In this document: positions 27,949 through 37,492 of the stretch, piece after piece
Layout of the letters: the number at the start of each line of letters is the position of its first letter
How positions within the stretch are numbered: position 1 is the stretch's first letter
Assembly: GCA_020634855.1 (NCBI GenBank)
Contig: JACKAU010000007.1
Location: 310,001 to 374,000 of the forward strand
From: Anaerolineales bacterium
GTDB lineage: Bacteria > Chloroflexota > Anaerolineae > 4572-78 > J111
DNA: 64,000 nucleotides
Reading direction: 5' to 3'
Notes under the pieces: model-generated
Databases searched by the model: none
Seen by the model: only the letters and a program-made list of their open reading frames with translations
Told to the model about the DNA's origin: nothing
Position numbers and translations under genes: made by a program

Positions 27949-30069
27949 TTAAGCCGGTAAGGCATAAACATAATGGTCGGTTGAACCAATGTAGACAATG
28001 CCGTCCACAACCAAAGGTGACGAGGGCACCGGTCCACCCGTTTTAAATCGCCAACGAATCTTTCTGTCTTTGCGATTAACGCTAATTAACTCGCCTTTTT
28101 CTTTCGATACGGTACCAAAGTAAATCGCATCGTCCGTCACGGCCGGCGTTGAAACAATAGGCGCTTCAGCATTGAACTTCCACTGAACTCGCCCCGTTTT
28201 TGCATCGAGCACATATAGCTGCTTGTCCGCGGAACCGACATAGACCGCATCATCGACAATCACCGGGCTGGAGATAACTTGTTGAGCGGTTCGATGACGC
28301 CAGACCACATAACCGGATTTTGCCTCAAGACCGTAAATATGCCAATCAGAAGAGCCGACAATGACCAGATCCTCAAACAAGGCTGGGCTAGAGGTTACGC
28401 CTCGATTGGCTCTAAATTTCCAACGGGCGGCGCCCGATGACAGATCTACCGCGTACACGTGTCCATCTTCAGAACCAAAATAGATCAACTCATCGCCCAG
28501 GGCCGGCGTTGAGCGAATAGGGCCGATCGCTTCAAATCGCCAAATAACTCGCCCGGTTTGGGCATTGACAGCATAGAGTTTGTGATCATCGGAGCCGAAA
28601 AAGGCATGGTCAAACTCAACCACCGCCGAGGAACGAACCCGACCCTGCGTCGGACACGTCCATTTTAGGCGTCCGGAGTCGGTTAACGCATAAACGATTT
28701 GATCTTCAGAGCCAAATATGACGGTATTTTTATAAACAGCCGGTTTGGTGGCAATCCCGCCTTCGGTGGGATATTTCCACTGAAACTCACCGTTCTTCAA
28801 ATCAAGAGCGTAGACATTATTATCATACACGCCAACATAGAGTTTGTCTCTATCAGCCTGGACCGATCCCCTCACTTCATCTTCGCACTTAAACTTCCAA
28901 ATGGGCAAAATCGAGTCGTTCAACTCATCTTCTTCACCGTCGAACGGCGCGGTCTGTTGGGGTGGGTAGGGATAAGGCGGCGGATATTGCGGTGGATATT
29001 GGGGCGGGTACTGCGGCGGATATTGGTAACCCGGCGGGTATGTCCCTTGCGGGGGATAAGGCTGGGTTGGGAATGGCTGGGGTGGGGTTGGGGTCGGGTC
29101 AGTTAATAGGGTTGTGGAGGCTGCGTGAGGCAGGGCCTGCGTCCCGGCACCGGCGCTCGGGGGGGAAGTCCCTTCCTCCAGCATCTTCAAAGTTTCAGTC
29201 AACGCTTCTTTGAATTCCCCGGCCGATTGGAACCGTTTTTGCGGATCATATTCCAGGGCTTTCATAATGACAACGTTTGTGCCTTTGGACAAGGCCGGAT
29301 TGAGCAATATAGGTGGCTCTTCGTGAAATGTAAACGGCGGCTCTAAACGCGGATCGCGCTTAGTCAAAAGGTGGTGCATGGTAGCCCCTAAGGCGTAGAC
29401 ATCACCTCTGGGATCGGCCACGCCTTTGTACTGTTCCGGCGGTGAATAACCTTCGGTCCCAATCATGGTCCCTTTTTGCCCCACCTCAAACGCCTTGGCA
29501 ATCCCAAAATCGATGAGCGCAATTTTGTTTTGGTCGCGTAGCATAATATTGGAAGGTTTAAGATCTCTAAAGACGATAGCCGGGTCACGTCCATGCAGAT
29601 ACATCAATACATCGCAGACCTGGATGGCCCAATCCACTACTATTTCCTCTTTGAGCATGCCTTGGGTGTTTTCAAGGACTTCCTCCAAATCGCTGCCTTT
29701 GACATATTCCATCGCCAAATAGCTGCGAACGCCTTCAGTGAAGAAATCGTAGATTTGAGGAATACCGGGATGATTCAGTTGGACCAGGATATTGGCTTCC
29801 CGCATGAAGCTTTGGACTGCCAAGCGGCGAACATGCGGATCAGGGGTGGTACTAATCATTTCCTTGAGCGCACACAGCCGAGTTACTCCGCTGAAACGCA
29901 AATCTTGAGTCAGGTAAACCGCCCCCATGCCACCAACGCCAAGCACCTTAATCACTTCGTATCGATTTTGAAGTACAGCGCCTTTTGGAAGAATGTTCTC
30001 GTCGTATTTGTCATCGCCGCCAGAGCCTCCGGAACCAAAATCTCCCAATCGTTGCGTGTCAATTGCCAC
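27949..30069 (-). CDS. Ser/Thr protein kinase with C-terminal PQQ-type beta-propeller
   Basis: This is a 706-residue protein. Residues about 35-290 are a Hanks-type kinase: Gly loop GVGGMGAV (44-51), K69, E91, catalytic FRDLKPSN (F replaces the usual His before R168-D169), DFG at 187-189 and EGYSPPEQY. A Pro/Tyr-rich linker (PPQYPPQYPPQYPPPYPYPP type, 320-385) follows. Residues 395-706 hold about eight PQQ/BamB-like propeller blades (recurring W.F......SSP......VYVGS.D..VYALD). No transmembrane helix separates kinase and propeller, so unlike PknB-type receptors the propeller probably stays in the cytoplasm. It is the first gene of the operon, behind the promoter at 30163. Confidence 0.92.
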   Translation of the reverse strand: MAIDTQRLGDFGSGGSGGDDKYDENILPKGAVLQNRYEVIKVLGVGGMGAVYLTQDLRFSGVTRLCALKEMISTTPDPHVRRLAVQSFMREANILVQLNHPGIPQIYDFFTEGVRSYLAMEYVKGSDLEEVLENTQGMLKEEIVVDWAIQVCDVLMYLHGRDPAIVFRDLKPSNIMLRDQNKIALIDFGIAKAFEVGQKGTMIGTEGYSPPEQYKGVADPRGDVYALGATMHHLLTKRDPRLEPPFTFHEEPPILLNPALSKGTNVVIMKALEYDPQKRFQSAGEFKEALTETLKMLEEGTSPPSAGAGTQALPHAASTTLLTDPTPTPPQPFPTQPYPPQGTYPPGYQYPPQYPPQYPPQYPPPYPYPPQQTAPFDGEEDELNDSILPIWKFKCEDEVRGSVQADRDKLYVGVYDNNVYALDLKNGEFQWKYPTEGGIATKPAVYKNTVIFGSEDQIVYALTDSGRLKWTCPTQGRVRSSAVVEFDHAFFGSDDHKLYAVNAQTGRVIWRFEAIGPIRSTPALGDELIYFGSEDGHVYAVDLSSGAARWKFRANRGVTSSPALFEDLVIVGSSDWHIYGLEAKSGYVVWRHRTAQQVISSPVIVDDAVYVGSADKQLYVLDAKTGRVQWKFNAEAPIVSTPAVTDDAIYFGTVSKEKGELISVNRKDRKIRWRFKTGGPVPSSPLVVDGIVYIGSTDHYVYALPA

Positions 30070-30162
30070 TATATTCTCCTAACCCAAAACTCTAATTTTT
30101 TAATTATATCTATCTAAGCATCGAAATGCAATCATTTTCTAAGTTTTCCACCTGTTATCGAA

Positions 30163-30192
30163 ATTATACTATATCCCTTCCTTTAACGTCAA
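30163..30192 (-). promoter_or_regulatory. Promoter of the kinase operon
   Basis: On the minus strand TTGACG (30192-30187) and TATAAT (30168-30163) are separated by 18 bp, 94 bp before the kinase start. Confidence 0.7.
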
Positions 30193-30247
30193 CCGGATAT
30201 AGAAACAAATATTCTAATTACGCTAAAATAAAAAAACCACAGACCTA

Positions 30248-30275
30248 TTGTCTCAAAGCATATTAATGGTATAAT
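30248..30275 (+). promoter_or_regulatory. Candidate promoter of the response-regulator gene
   Basis: TTGTCT at 30248-30253 and a consensus TATAAT at 30270-30275 with a 16-bp spacer lie 54 bp before ATG 30330. Confidence 0.55.
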
Positions 30276-30329
30276 CTAACAAGAGATCTGTGACGATACT
30301 TGACCTTACACTCGTGGAGTTCTTTACTG

Positions 30330-30701
30330 ATGACTAAAATCCTCTGTGTTGATGATGAACCGACTCAACTTATGCTTTTGCGCCTCGCTCTGTCACGCGC
30401 CGGTTACGAAGTATTGGAAGCCAATAATGGACAACAAGGTGTCGATATGGCCGAGGAACACCAACCTGCCTTGGTCATTATGGATTTAATGATGCCGGGT
30501 ATGGATGGGGCCACCGCCATTGGCCACATTAAAAGTAATCAAACCACCCAACACATTCCGGTGTTGGTTTTATCGGCTTATATTAAAGGCGATCAAGCCA
30601 AGCGGGCGCTCGATGCCGGGGCCGAGGAACTTATTTCAAAAAGTTTGATTCTGACCGACTTACTTGATAAAGTAAAAACTCATACTAATTCAACCTCGTA
30701 A
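30330..30701 (+). CDS. Stand-alone response-regulator receiver protein
   Basis: This 123-residue protein consists of a single CheY-like receiver domain: the acidic pair in CVDDEP, phospho-acceptor Asp in IMDLMMPGMDG, Ser/Thr switch in VLVLSAYIKG and a terminal Lys in ISKSLILTD. The last motif has Ser-Lys-Ser instead of the usual K-P, a small deviation. There is no output domain, so it must act by protein contact. I start at ATG 30330 with TGGAG upstream rather than the TTG at 30300. No kinase gene is adjacent on its strand. Confidence 0.87.
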   Translation: MTKILCVDDEPTQLMLLRLALSRAGYEVLEANNGQQGVDMAEEHQPALVIMDLMMPGMDGATAIGHIKSNQTTQHIPVLVLSAYIKGDQAKRALDAGAEELISKSLILTDLLDKVKTHTNSTS

Positions 30702-30973
30702 GCACTGTATTATTTCATTATTCAAGTTTTCCACCCCCGTACCTGACCGAATCGGGTAAAAAGCGGTGTAGGAGCATTGATTTGCACCTGCCTCATAAAA
30801 CGACTGCCAAGGTATATCCCAATCTCTTAAAAAGAGACGCCGCCTGTAACCATTACCTTTCTTCGATCAATACTCAAGAGAGACCCATCTTTTTTTAATC
30901 TCCCACATTTTATATTAATATTAGCAACGGCGCGACAGCAGAGCTGAATAAAGAAAGTGAGGCAACCTCTTCT

Positions 30974-33118
30974 ATGAGTACCAAAACAATGGATGACGCC
31001 AGGCCGAATACCACTACCGCCCCGTCGGGGATAGGGGAGCCGGAAAGTTATGACCTGGACAACCCGGATCTTTTCATCAACCGCGAGTTGAGCTTACTGG
31101 AGTTCAACTCGCGGGTGCTGGAAGAAGCCCAAGACGAGCGAAATCCCATCCTGGAGCGGGCCAAATTTTTAGCCATCTACAGTTCTAATACAGACGAGTT
31201 TTTCATGGTTCGGGTGGCGGGCTTAATGCAGCAGGTCGCGGCTCAAGTGCGAGACGTTCCCGCCGACGGTTTGACCCCAACCGAACAACTGCGGGATATT
31301 CGCAAAAAAGTGCGCTCCAACCTCATAATTTTGAACCACTGCTTCGATGACATCAAAACCAAGCTGGCTGCGGCTGGAATTCATTTGCATCATTACGATG
31401 AATTGACTAAAGATCAAGCCGAAGGCGTTGATGAATATTTTAACAACGAAATCTTCCCTGTCCTGACGCCACTGGCCTTCGATCCGGGGCGTCCCTTCCC
31501 CCATATTTCCAGCCTGAGCCTAAACTTGGCCGTAATGGTGCGCGATCCCGACAGCAATGTGGAATACTTCGCCCGCATCAAAGTCCCGAACACGCTGCCC
31601 CGTTTGATACCGGTCGCCCGCATTAACGGCGACACGCGCCGCACCTACCGCTTTATCTGGTTAGAAGATTTAATCGCCCATAACCTCTCCCGACTTTTCC
31701 CCGGTTACGAGATTAGGCAGACCGCCGGCTTCCGCATTACCCGCAATGCGGATCTGGAAATTGAAGCCGACGAGGCCAGCGACCTCTTGGAGGCAATCGA
31801 AGCCACGGTTCGGCGGCGGCGGTTTGGGTTCGTGGTTAGATTGACGGTGGCGAAAACAATGTCCACTCCCATTCGTGAGCTGCTCATTCAGAATCTGGAC
31901 ATCGCAGAAGAGGGCATGTTTGAAAGCAGTTCTCCCTTAGGTTTAAGCGGTTTGATGAGCCTCATGTCGCTTGACCGCCCCGATCTCAAAGACCCGCCCT
32001 ACATGCCTGTTATTCACCCCCGCTTTCGCCAAATCGACACCCGGCAAGAAATTTTTGATGTCATCAAACAGGGCGATGTTTTACTACACCATCCCTATGA
32101 CTCGTTCATTCCGGTGGTCGATTTTCTACGGGCAGCGGCGCGCGACCCGCAAGTCATCGCCATTAAACAAACCCTGTACCGGGCCGGCAAAAATTCGCCT
32201 GTGGTCGATGCCTTGATGGAGGCCCGCGAAAACGGCAAACAGGTATCGGCCCTGGTCGAACTGAAAGCCCGCTTTGACGAAGAAAGCAACATTGGTTGGG
32301 CCAAAACGTTGGAACGTGAAGGGGTACACGTGATTTACGGCTTCATGAGCCTAAAAACGCACAGCAAAATTTGCCTGGTCGTCCGCCGTGAAGCCGACAA
32401 CATCCGACGCTATGTTCATCTGTCCACAGGCAACTATAATGCCATCACGGCCAACATCTACACCGATCTAGGTCTGTTTACCAGTAAACCCGAATTTGGC
32501 GCTGATGCTTCTGATTTGTTCAATCTGCTCACCGGCTATTCCAAAAAAACCGACTACAAAAAGTTCCTGGTGGCTCCTATCACCCTGCGCTCTCGATTTG
32601 CCGAGTTGATTGAACGCGAAATCAACTGGGCTAAAAAAGGCCAGGAAGCCAAATTAATCTTTAAGATGAATGCGCTGATCGATCCGGCATTTATCAAACA
32701 ACTCTATCGGGCCTCGCAGGCCGGCGTAAAGACGGACCTATTTGTGCGCGGGGTGTGCGGTTTGCGGCCGGGCATCCCCAACCTAAGCGATAATATTAAT
32801 GTGGTAAGCCTGGTGGGCCGGTTTCTGGAACATACCCGCATCTACTACTTCCACAACGGCGGTAAGCCCGATATCTACCTTGGCTCAGCCGACTTGATGC
32901 CGCGTAACCTGGATCGCCGTATTGAAACCTTGTTCCCCATCGAAGACCCGGAACTCAAGCAGCAACTAATCGAAATCCTTAACATCGTTGCTGCTGACGA
33001 AGCGAACGCCCGCATTTTGCGTGCAGACGGCAGCTACGTCAGGGTCGCCTCGTCAACCGAGGATACCGGCCGCTTTAACAGTCAAGAAGAGTTCATGAAC
33101 CGGGCAAAAAATCGTTGA
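30974..33118 (+). CDS. ppk1: Polyphosphate kinase 1
   Basis: This 714-residue PPK1 makes polyphosphate from ATP, reversibly. The N domain starts FINRELSLLEFNSRVLEEA, a hallmark. H463 in KTHSKICLV corresponds to the autophosphorylated His in the family. The C-terminal half has HLSTGNYNA, YFHNGGKPDIYLGSAD and MPRNLDRRIE, the second catalytic His region and the product tunnel. Length is normal. ATG 30974 follows GTGAGG. It is followed after 39 bp by glucokinase, so polyphosphate and glucose phosphorylation are likely coexpressed. Confidence 0.97.
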   Translation: MSTKTMDDARPNTTTAPSGIGEPESYDLDNPDLFINRELSLLEFNSRVLEEAQDERNPILERAKFLAIYSSNTDEFFMVRVAGLMQQVAAQVRDVPADGLTPTEQLRDIRKKVRSNLIILNHCFDDIKTKLAAAGIHLHHYDELTKDQAEGVDEYFNNEIFPVLTPLAFDPGRPFPHISSLSLNLAVMVRDPDSNVEYFARIKVPNTLPRLIPVARINGDTRRTYRFIWLEDLIAHNLSRLFPGYEIRQTAGFRITRNADLEIEADEASDLLEAIEATVRRRRFGFVVRLTVAKTMSTPIRELLIQNLDIAEEGMFESSSPLGLSGLMSLMSLDRPDLKDPPYMPVIHPRFRQIDTRQEIFDVIKQGDVLLHHPYDSFIPVVDFLRAAARDPQVIAIKQTLYRAGKNSPVVDALMEARENGKQVSALVELKARFDEESNIGWAKTLEREGVHVIYGFMSLKTHSKICLVVRREADNIRRYVHLSTGNYNAITANIYTDLGLFTSKPEFGADASDLFNLLTGYSKKTDYKKFLVAPITLRSRFAELIEREINWAKKGQEAKLIFKMNALIDPAFIKQLYRASQAGVKTDLFVRGVCGLRPGIPNLSDNINVVSLVGRFLEHTRIYYFHNGGKPDIYLGSADLMPRNLDRRIETLFPIEDPELKQQLIEILNIVAADEANARILRADGSYVRVASSTEDTGRFNSQEEFMNRAKNR

Positions 33119-33157
33119 TTTAATCTATCACTATTCTCAAAGAAAGAGACAAAAACC

Positions 33158-34162
33158 ATGTTACTAGTTGGCGACATTGGTGGAACCAAAACGGATCTGG
33201 CTTTATTTCCTTTAGAAAACAATCCCTCGGATCAAGATGAACCACAAGCCGAGCTTCAGGTCACGTTTAAAAGCAGCAAATATGCCAGTCTCGAAGAGAT
33301 TATCCACGAATTTATCACCAATAACAAAGTTACCCCCACCAAAGCCGTTTTTGGGGTAGCCGGTCCGGTTCACGACGGCGAGTCAAAAATCACCAATTTA
33401 CCTTGGCACATTTCGGAAAAAACATTGGCCGATACGTTTCACTTTCAAAGCACAAAACTACTCAACGATCTGGAAGCCATTGCCCATTCCGTACCTTATT
33501 TAACTACGCGTCATTTGGAGCCGCTCAACGGCGAACTGGGCGAGCGAACCATGGGCCACAACAAAGCGGTTATTGCCCCCGGCACAGGCTTAGGGGAGGC
33601 CCTGCTGGTGTATGCCAACGACGCCTATCATGTTGTGGCTTCGGAGGGGGGGCACACCGATTTCGCACCTAAATCACTATTCGAGATTGAGTTTCTCAAG
33701 CACCTGCTCGGTAAGTTCAACCACGTTAGCTACGAGCGGGTCTGTTCCGGAGCATTGGGTATTCCTAACATCTACGATTATCTTAATGAAAGCCATTATG
33801 CAACCGAAACTCTCCAGGTTGCGGCCGCCCTCAAAGAAGCAACCGATCCAACGCCAATCATCGTTCAAGCCGCCCTGGACGAGGAAAGCGATTTATGCAT
33901 CCAAACGCTTAACGCTTTTATCTCCATTCTTGGCTCCGAGGCAGGTAACCTGGCCCTTAAAGCGATGGCAACGGGCGGAGTTTATCTGGGAGGCGGCATT
34001 CCGCCGCGAATTCTGTCCAAACTCAAAGATGGAACGTTTATGGCAGCCTTTGTCAAAAAAGGCCGTTTCTCTGACACCTTAGCCCACATTCCCGTTTATG
34101 TCATTTTACACAAAAAGCCGGCTCTGTTTGGGGCGGCCTACTACGGACTAAAACAACTCTAA
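33158..34162 (+). CDS. glk: Glucokinase (E. coli-type, ROK-independent)
   Basis: This 334-residue enzyme phosphorylates glucose with ATP. It has the N-terminal phosphate loop VGDIGGTKTDLALF, AVFGVAGPVHDGE, IAPGTGLGEALL, and the sugar-binding EGGHTDFAP. Length and motifs match the class with E. coli Glk rather than ROK proteins (no ROK CxCGxxGC zinc motif). ATG 33158 follows AAAGAAAGAGA. It lies between ppk1 and the PLP-enzyme gene, 12 bp before the latter. Confidence 0.93.
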   Translation: MLLVGDIGGTKTDLALFPLENNPSDQDEPQAELQVTFKSSKYASLEEIIHEFITNNKVTPTKAVFGVAGPVHDGESKITNLPWHISEKTLADTFHFQSTKLLNDLEAIAHSVPYLTTRHLEPLNGELGERTMGHNKAVIAPGTGLGEALLVYANDAYHVVASEGGHTDFAPKSLFEIEFLKHLLGKFNHVSYERVCSGALGIPNIYDYLNESHYATETLQVAAALKEATDPTPIIVQAALDEESDLCIQTLNAFISILGSEAGNLALKAMATGGVYLGGGIPPRILSKLKDGTFMAAFVKKGRFSDTLAHIPVYVILHKKPALFGAAYYGLKQL

Positions 34163-34174
34163 TTCCCGGAGATT

Positions 34175-35449
34175 TTGATGATCGACTTAGCAATTGACCT
34201 TTCACCCGTTCGCAGCCAATTTCCGGCCTTGCAAGAAACCGATGAGCAGGGCCACCCGCACATTTTTTTCGACGGTCCCGGCGGGACGCAAGTACCGCAA
34301 TCTGTCATCGAGGCTATGGCCGGCTACTTTGTCAAAGCCAATGCCAACAAAGGCGGCTATTTCATCACCAGCCACCGCAATGATAAAGTCATCGATGATG
34401 CTCGCGCCGCAATGGCCGATTTTTTGAACGCCCCTTCGCCTCAAGAAATTGTGTTTGGCGCCAATATGACCACGCTAACCTATAGTTTGAGCCGCTCTAT
34501 CGCCCGCCGGTTGAAACCGGGCGATGAAATCATCGTCACCCGGCTCGATCACGACGCCAACGTCTCCCCGTGGCTAGCCCTGGAAGAGCAAGACATCACC
34601 GTCAAAATGGCCGATTTCGATGTCGAAGATTGTCGCCTTGATCTGTCACATCTGGCCTCACTGTTAACGGATCAAACCAAGCTGGTCGCTGTCGGCTATG
34701 CCTCGAACGCGGTCGGCACGATCAACCCCATCCCGCGCATTGCGGCGATGGCCCACAATGTCGGCGCGTGGCTGTGGGTCGATGCCGTCCACTACGCGCC
34801 ACACGGCCCTATCGATGTGCAGCGGCTGGGCTGCGATTTTCTGGTTTGCTCGGCCTATAAATTTTTTGGGCCACACGTGGGGGTTTTGTGGGGCAAGTTC
34901 GATCTGCTAGAGCAATTGTCGGCCTATCAGGTTCGACCGGCCAATCCCAAGGTTCCTTATCGGTTTGAAACCGGTACGCTCAATCAGGAAGGATTGGCCG
35001 GCGTCACCGCCGCTGTCGATTACCTGGCCGGAGTTGGCCGGGCCTACGGAGCTACCTTTGACGGCAATTCGGCCTTCGATGGCCGGCGCCAAGAACTGAA
35101 ACAGGCTATGCAGGCCATCGCCACTTATGAACGGCGGCTCTTCACCGAGATGATCGCCGGCCTGCAATCTCTACCCGGCATTACCCTTTACGGCATCACC
35201 GATCCGGCCGAATTCGATGAACGCTGCCCAACCATCGCTTTTACCCGCGATGGGTTCACCCCGACCCAAATAGCGGCCTATCTGGGTGAACGTGGCATTT
35301 TTGTGTGGGACGGCAACTACTATGCCATTAATGTCACGGAACGGCTTGGGGTTGAAGCATCAGGCGGCATGGTTCGGGTCGGTCTGGCTCACTATAATAC
35401 CCAAGAGGAAGTGGATCGATTTCTAACGGCCCTCAAGGAAATGACCTAA
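34175..35449 (+). CDS. SufS-like PLP-dependent enzyme (cysteine desulfurase-like)
   Basis: This is a 424-residue class V aminotransferase-fold protein. It shows FFDGPGGTQVPQSVI, the N-terminal phosphate site region FGANMTTLTYSLSR, TRLDHDANVSPW, the cofactor Asp/His segment WVDAVHYAPHGPID and Schiff-base Lys K229 in CSAYKFFGPHVG. It resembles the cysteine-desulfurase-like subgroup more than housekeeping IscS. The Cys-bearing loop near the C-terminus expected of true desulfurases is not evident, so the reaction is uncertain. It is 12 bp after glk. Because UGA-selenocysteine may be used in this organism, a selenocysteine-lyase-type role is possible, but nothing specific shows it. Confidence 0.8.
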   Translation: MMIDLAIDLSPVRSQFPALQETDEQGHPHIFFDGPGGTQVPQSVIEAMAGYFVKANANKGGYFITSHRNDKVIDDARAAMADFLNAPSPQEIVFGANMTTLTYSLSRSIARRLKPGDEIIVTRLDHDANVSPWLALEEQDITVKMADFDVEDCRLDLSHLASLLTDQTKLVAVGYASNAVGTINPIPRIAAMAHNVGAWLWVDAVHYAPHGPIDVQRLGCDFLVCSAYKFFGPHVGVLWGKFDLLEQLSAYQVRPANPKVPYRFETGTLNQEGLAGVTAAVDYLAGVGRAYGATFDGNSAFDGRRQELKQAMQAIATYERRLFTEMIAGLQSLPGITLYGITDPAEFDERCPTIAFTRDGFTPTQIAAYLGERGIFVWDGNYYAINVTERLGVEASGGMVRVGLAHYNTQEEVDRFLTALKEMT

Positions 35450-35604
35450 TATGAGTACTATGACTAAAAGCCCGTTTACTTTTTCTGAAGTTGCCTATAC
35501 AATAAAATCCCACTGTGAATTTTGTCACAAATTACCGCTTCTATTACAATTTTGGGACGTACGGTGGAATTCATATACCAACTAATCAAATTGACAATTA
35601 ACCT

Positions 35605-35638
35605 TCACTCTGCCCAAACCGCAGAGTGATTTAATTTT
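35605..35638 (+). terminator. Terminator downstream of the ppk1-glk-PLP operon
   Basis: Nine-base-pair perfect stem (TCACTCTGC with GCAGAGTGA), loop CCAAACC, then TTTAATTTT. It lies 156 bp after the PLP gene and 36 bp before prs. Confidence 0.8.
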
Positions 35639-35673
35639 AGTAATATTCAGGCCTCCCTTCAAGGAGAAAGACA

Positions 35674-36651
35674 ATGTATGGAGAAATAGCTCTCTTCAGT
35701 GGAAACGGCAATCGCGAGTTGGCTGAAGAGATTAGCGCTGCTCTGGCCGTGCCGCTGTGCCCGGCCGATGTTTTCAAGTTTTCCAATCAAAACATCTTTT
35801 GCCGCCTCAAAACCAGCGTTCGTGGCAAAGATGTTTTCATCATCCAACCGATTGCCTTCTCTTTTGATGAGGATGGACAGATGTTGACCGTCAATGATAA
35901 TCTGATGGAACTACTGATTATGATCGATACGGTCAAGCGGGACTCGGCGGGACGAATAACGGCGGTAGTGCCCTATTACGGCTATGGGCGCACCGATAAA
36001 AAAGACCAGCCCCGCGTGCCCATTACCGCCCGCCTGGTGGCTGATCTGGTCTCCACGGCCGGCGCCAACCGCTTCTTGACGGTTGACCTGCACGCCGGCC
36101 AAATTCAGGGTTTCTTCAACATCCCCGTCGACGAAATTACCGCCTTCTACATCCTCAGCGATTACATCCGCCAAAAGAATATCCCCAACGCGGTCGTTGT
36201 CGCCGGCGATATTGGCGCCACCAAACGCTCACGTAACTTCGCCCAAGCCCTTGACCTGCCGCTGACCGTTATCGAAAAACGGCGCGTTCAACAAGAAGAT
36301 GGCAGCAAAGCTGAGGTACTCAATATCATCGGCGATGTCAACGGCAAGAACTGCATTATCTTTGATGACGAGATCGATACCGCCGGTACGATGACCAAAG
36401 CGATGGCTTTTCTTAAAAAGGAAGGTGCGGCCGATATCTATGCTTGCGTCACCCACGCCGTTTTTTCCGGCCCGGCCATCCGCCGTCTCCAGGAGTCGCC
36501 CGTTAAAGAAGTGGTCGCCACCAATACCGTCTCGATACCCCCGCATAAGCGTTTCGCCAAATTCACCCAACTATCCGTAGCCTCCCTCATCGCCGAGGTT
36601 ATCCGCCGCATTCACCTGGGCATCTCGGTGGGGGAGTTGTTCAACGAATGA
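35674..36651 (+). CDS. prs: Ribose-phosphate pyrophosphokinase
   Basis: This 325-residue PRPP synthase transfers pyrophosphate from ATP to ribose 5-phosphate. Signatures are ALFSGNGNRELAEEIS, VPYYGYGRTDKKDQPR (ATP loop), LTVDLHAGQIQGFFNIPVDE, the Lys in GATKRSRNFA and the ribose-phosphate loop FDDEIDTAGTM. All residues are in place. ATG 35674 follows AAGGAGAAAG. It uses the product of rpiA elsewhere in the window. Its 3' end overlaps the convergent reductase gene by 11 bp. Confidence 0.97.
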   Translation: MYGEIALFSGNGNRELAEEISAALAVPLCPADVFKFSNQNIFCRLKTSVRGKDVFIIQPIAFSFDEDGQMLTVNDNLMELLIMIDTVKRDSAGRITAVVPYYGYGRTDKKDQPRVPITARLVADLVSTAGANRFLTVDLHAGQIQGFFNIPVDEITAFYILSDYIRQKNIPNAVVVAGDIGATKRSRNFAQALDLPLTVIEKRRVQQEDGSKAEVLNIIGDVNGKNCIIFDDEIDTAGTMTKAMAFLKKEGAADIYACVTHAVFSGPAIRRLQESPVKEVVATNTVSIPPHKRFAKFTQLSVASLIAEVIRRIHLGISVGELFNE

Positions 36652-37477
36652 CATCGTACGACATAAATAGCTGCCCTAATTCGGCCACACCGTGGGGATC
36701 GAAATAAATGTTGTTGAGCTTCATATCAACCGGTGACGCAAATAGATCACCTTCAACAATACTTGAAAACGGGCGACCGGCCAGCAGCCGGCTGGCGTGA
36801 GTTAGATAAAGCCGATCCAACACCCCACCGGCCAGCAGCAGATGCATAACCTGTGGCCCGGCCGCGGAGTAGACTGTCGTATACCCTAACTCCGTCATCT
36901 GGGCGACCATCTGATCGCCCTGCACGCTCTTTTCCCCAACAACGAAAACTTGTCCGGCTTTGGCCTCGATCTCCCTCACCCGCTCCGGATCGGGATTGGC
37001 CGTGGTGAAAACGACGACCTTGCGGCCGCCGGCGGTTAGCACGTCGGGAATGGGAAACTGCAAACTGCCGCTGATAATGGCGATATCAGGATGCGGCTGT
37101 AAGCCCTGAGCCAATCGCCACGCCTTGAGATCGGCGAATTCAGGGTTATCTACCTGCAATATCTCCTGCGCCCGGCCATCGGCCCAATCGCGCAGATAAC
37201 GCCCACTGCTGATAATCAAATCGGCCTGAGCTGCCAATTCTTGATAGAGCCGCCAGTCTCGATCGTTGGCCGTGACCTTTGGCACTGTCAGGCCGTCTCG
37301 TGTGGGATGCGGAATAGCGATCCGCCCGTCTAAACTGACGACAAAATTGCCGTATACAAATGCCCGCCCCGACGCCTGGCTGTACTGCCGTAGGTGGTGA
37401 GCCAGATATGTGCCTTTGAGCGGCCGCTCGTCCGCGGGCAGCGGATAAAGCTGGGTGATACTGTCTTTTTCTGCCAT
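36641..37477 (-). CDS. RibD C-terminal-domain reductase (dihydrofolate-reductase fold)
   Basis: This 278-residue protein has the RibD_C fold: FVVSLDGRIAIP near residue 45, an internal DLIISSGRYLRDW, the NADPH-binding VVVFTTA region, the SAAGPQVMHLLLAGGVLDRLYLT signature split over a strand-turn-helix and a final LNNIYFD. Such proteins reduce pyrimidine or pterin intermediates with NADPH. No deaminase half is present and no riboflavin genes are adjacent, so it need not be a riboflavin enzyme. It is the last gene of the copper-cluster strand, 15 bp after the mutarotase-like gene. Confidence 0.8.
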   Translation of the reverse strand: MAEKDSITQLYPLPADERPLKGTYLAHHLRQYSQASGRAFVYGNFVVSLDGRIAIPHPTRDGLTVPKVTANDRDWRLYQELAAQADLIISSGRYLRDWADGRAQEILQVDNPEFADLKAWRLAQGLQPHPDIAIISGSLQFPIPDVLTAGGRKVVVFTTANPDPERVREIEAKAGQVFVVGEKSVQGDQMVAQMTELGYTTVYSAAGPQVMHLLLAGGVLDRLYLTHASRLLAGRPFSSIVEGDLFASPVDMKLNNIYFDPHGVAELGQLFMSYDVIR

Positions 37478-37492
37478 AATAGGTCCCGCTCT

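Noticed and set aside
36641..37477. Riboflavin pathway RibD
   Set aside because: Only the reductase half is present and no rib genes are adjacent, so only the domain is named.
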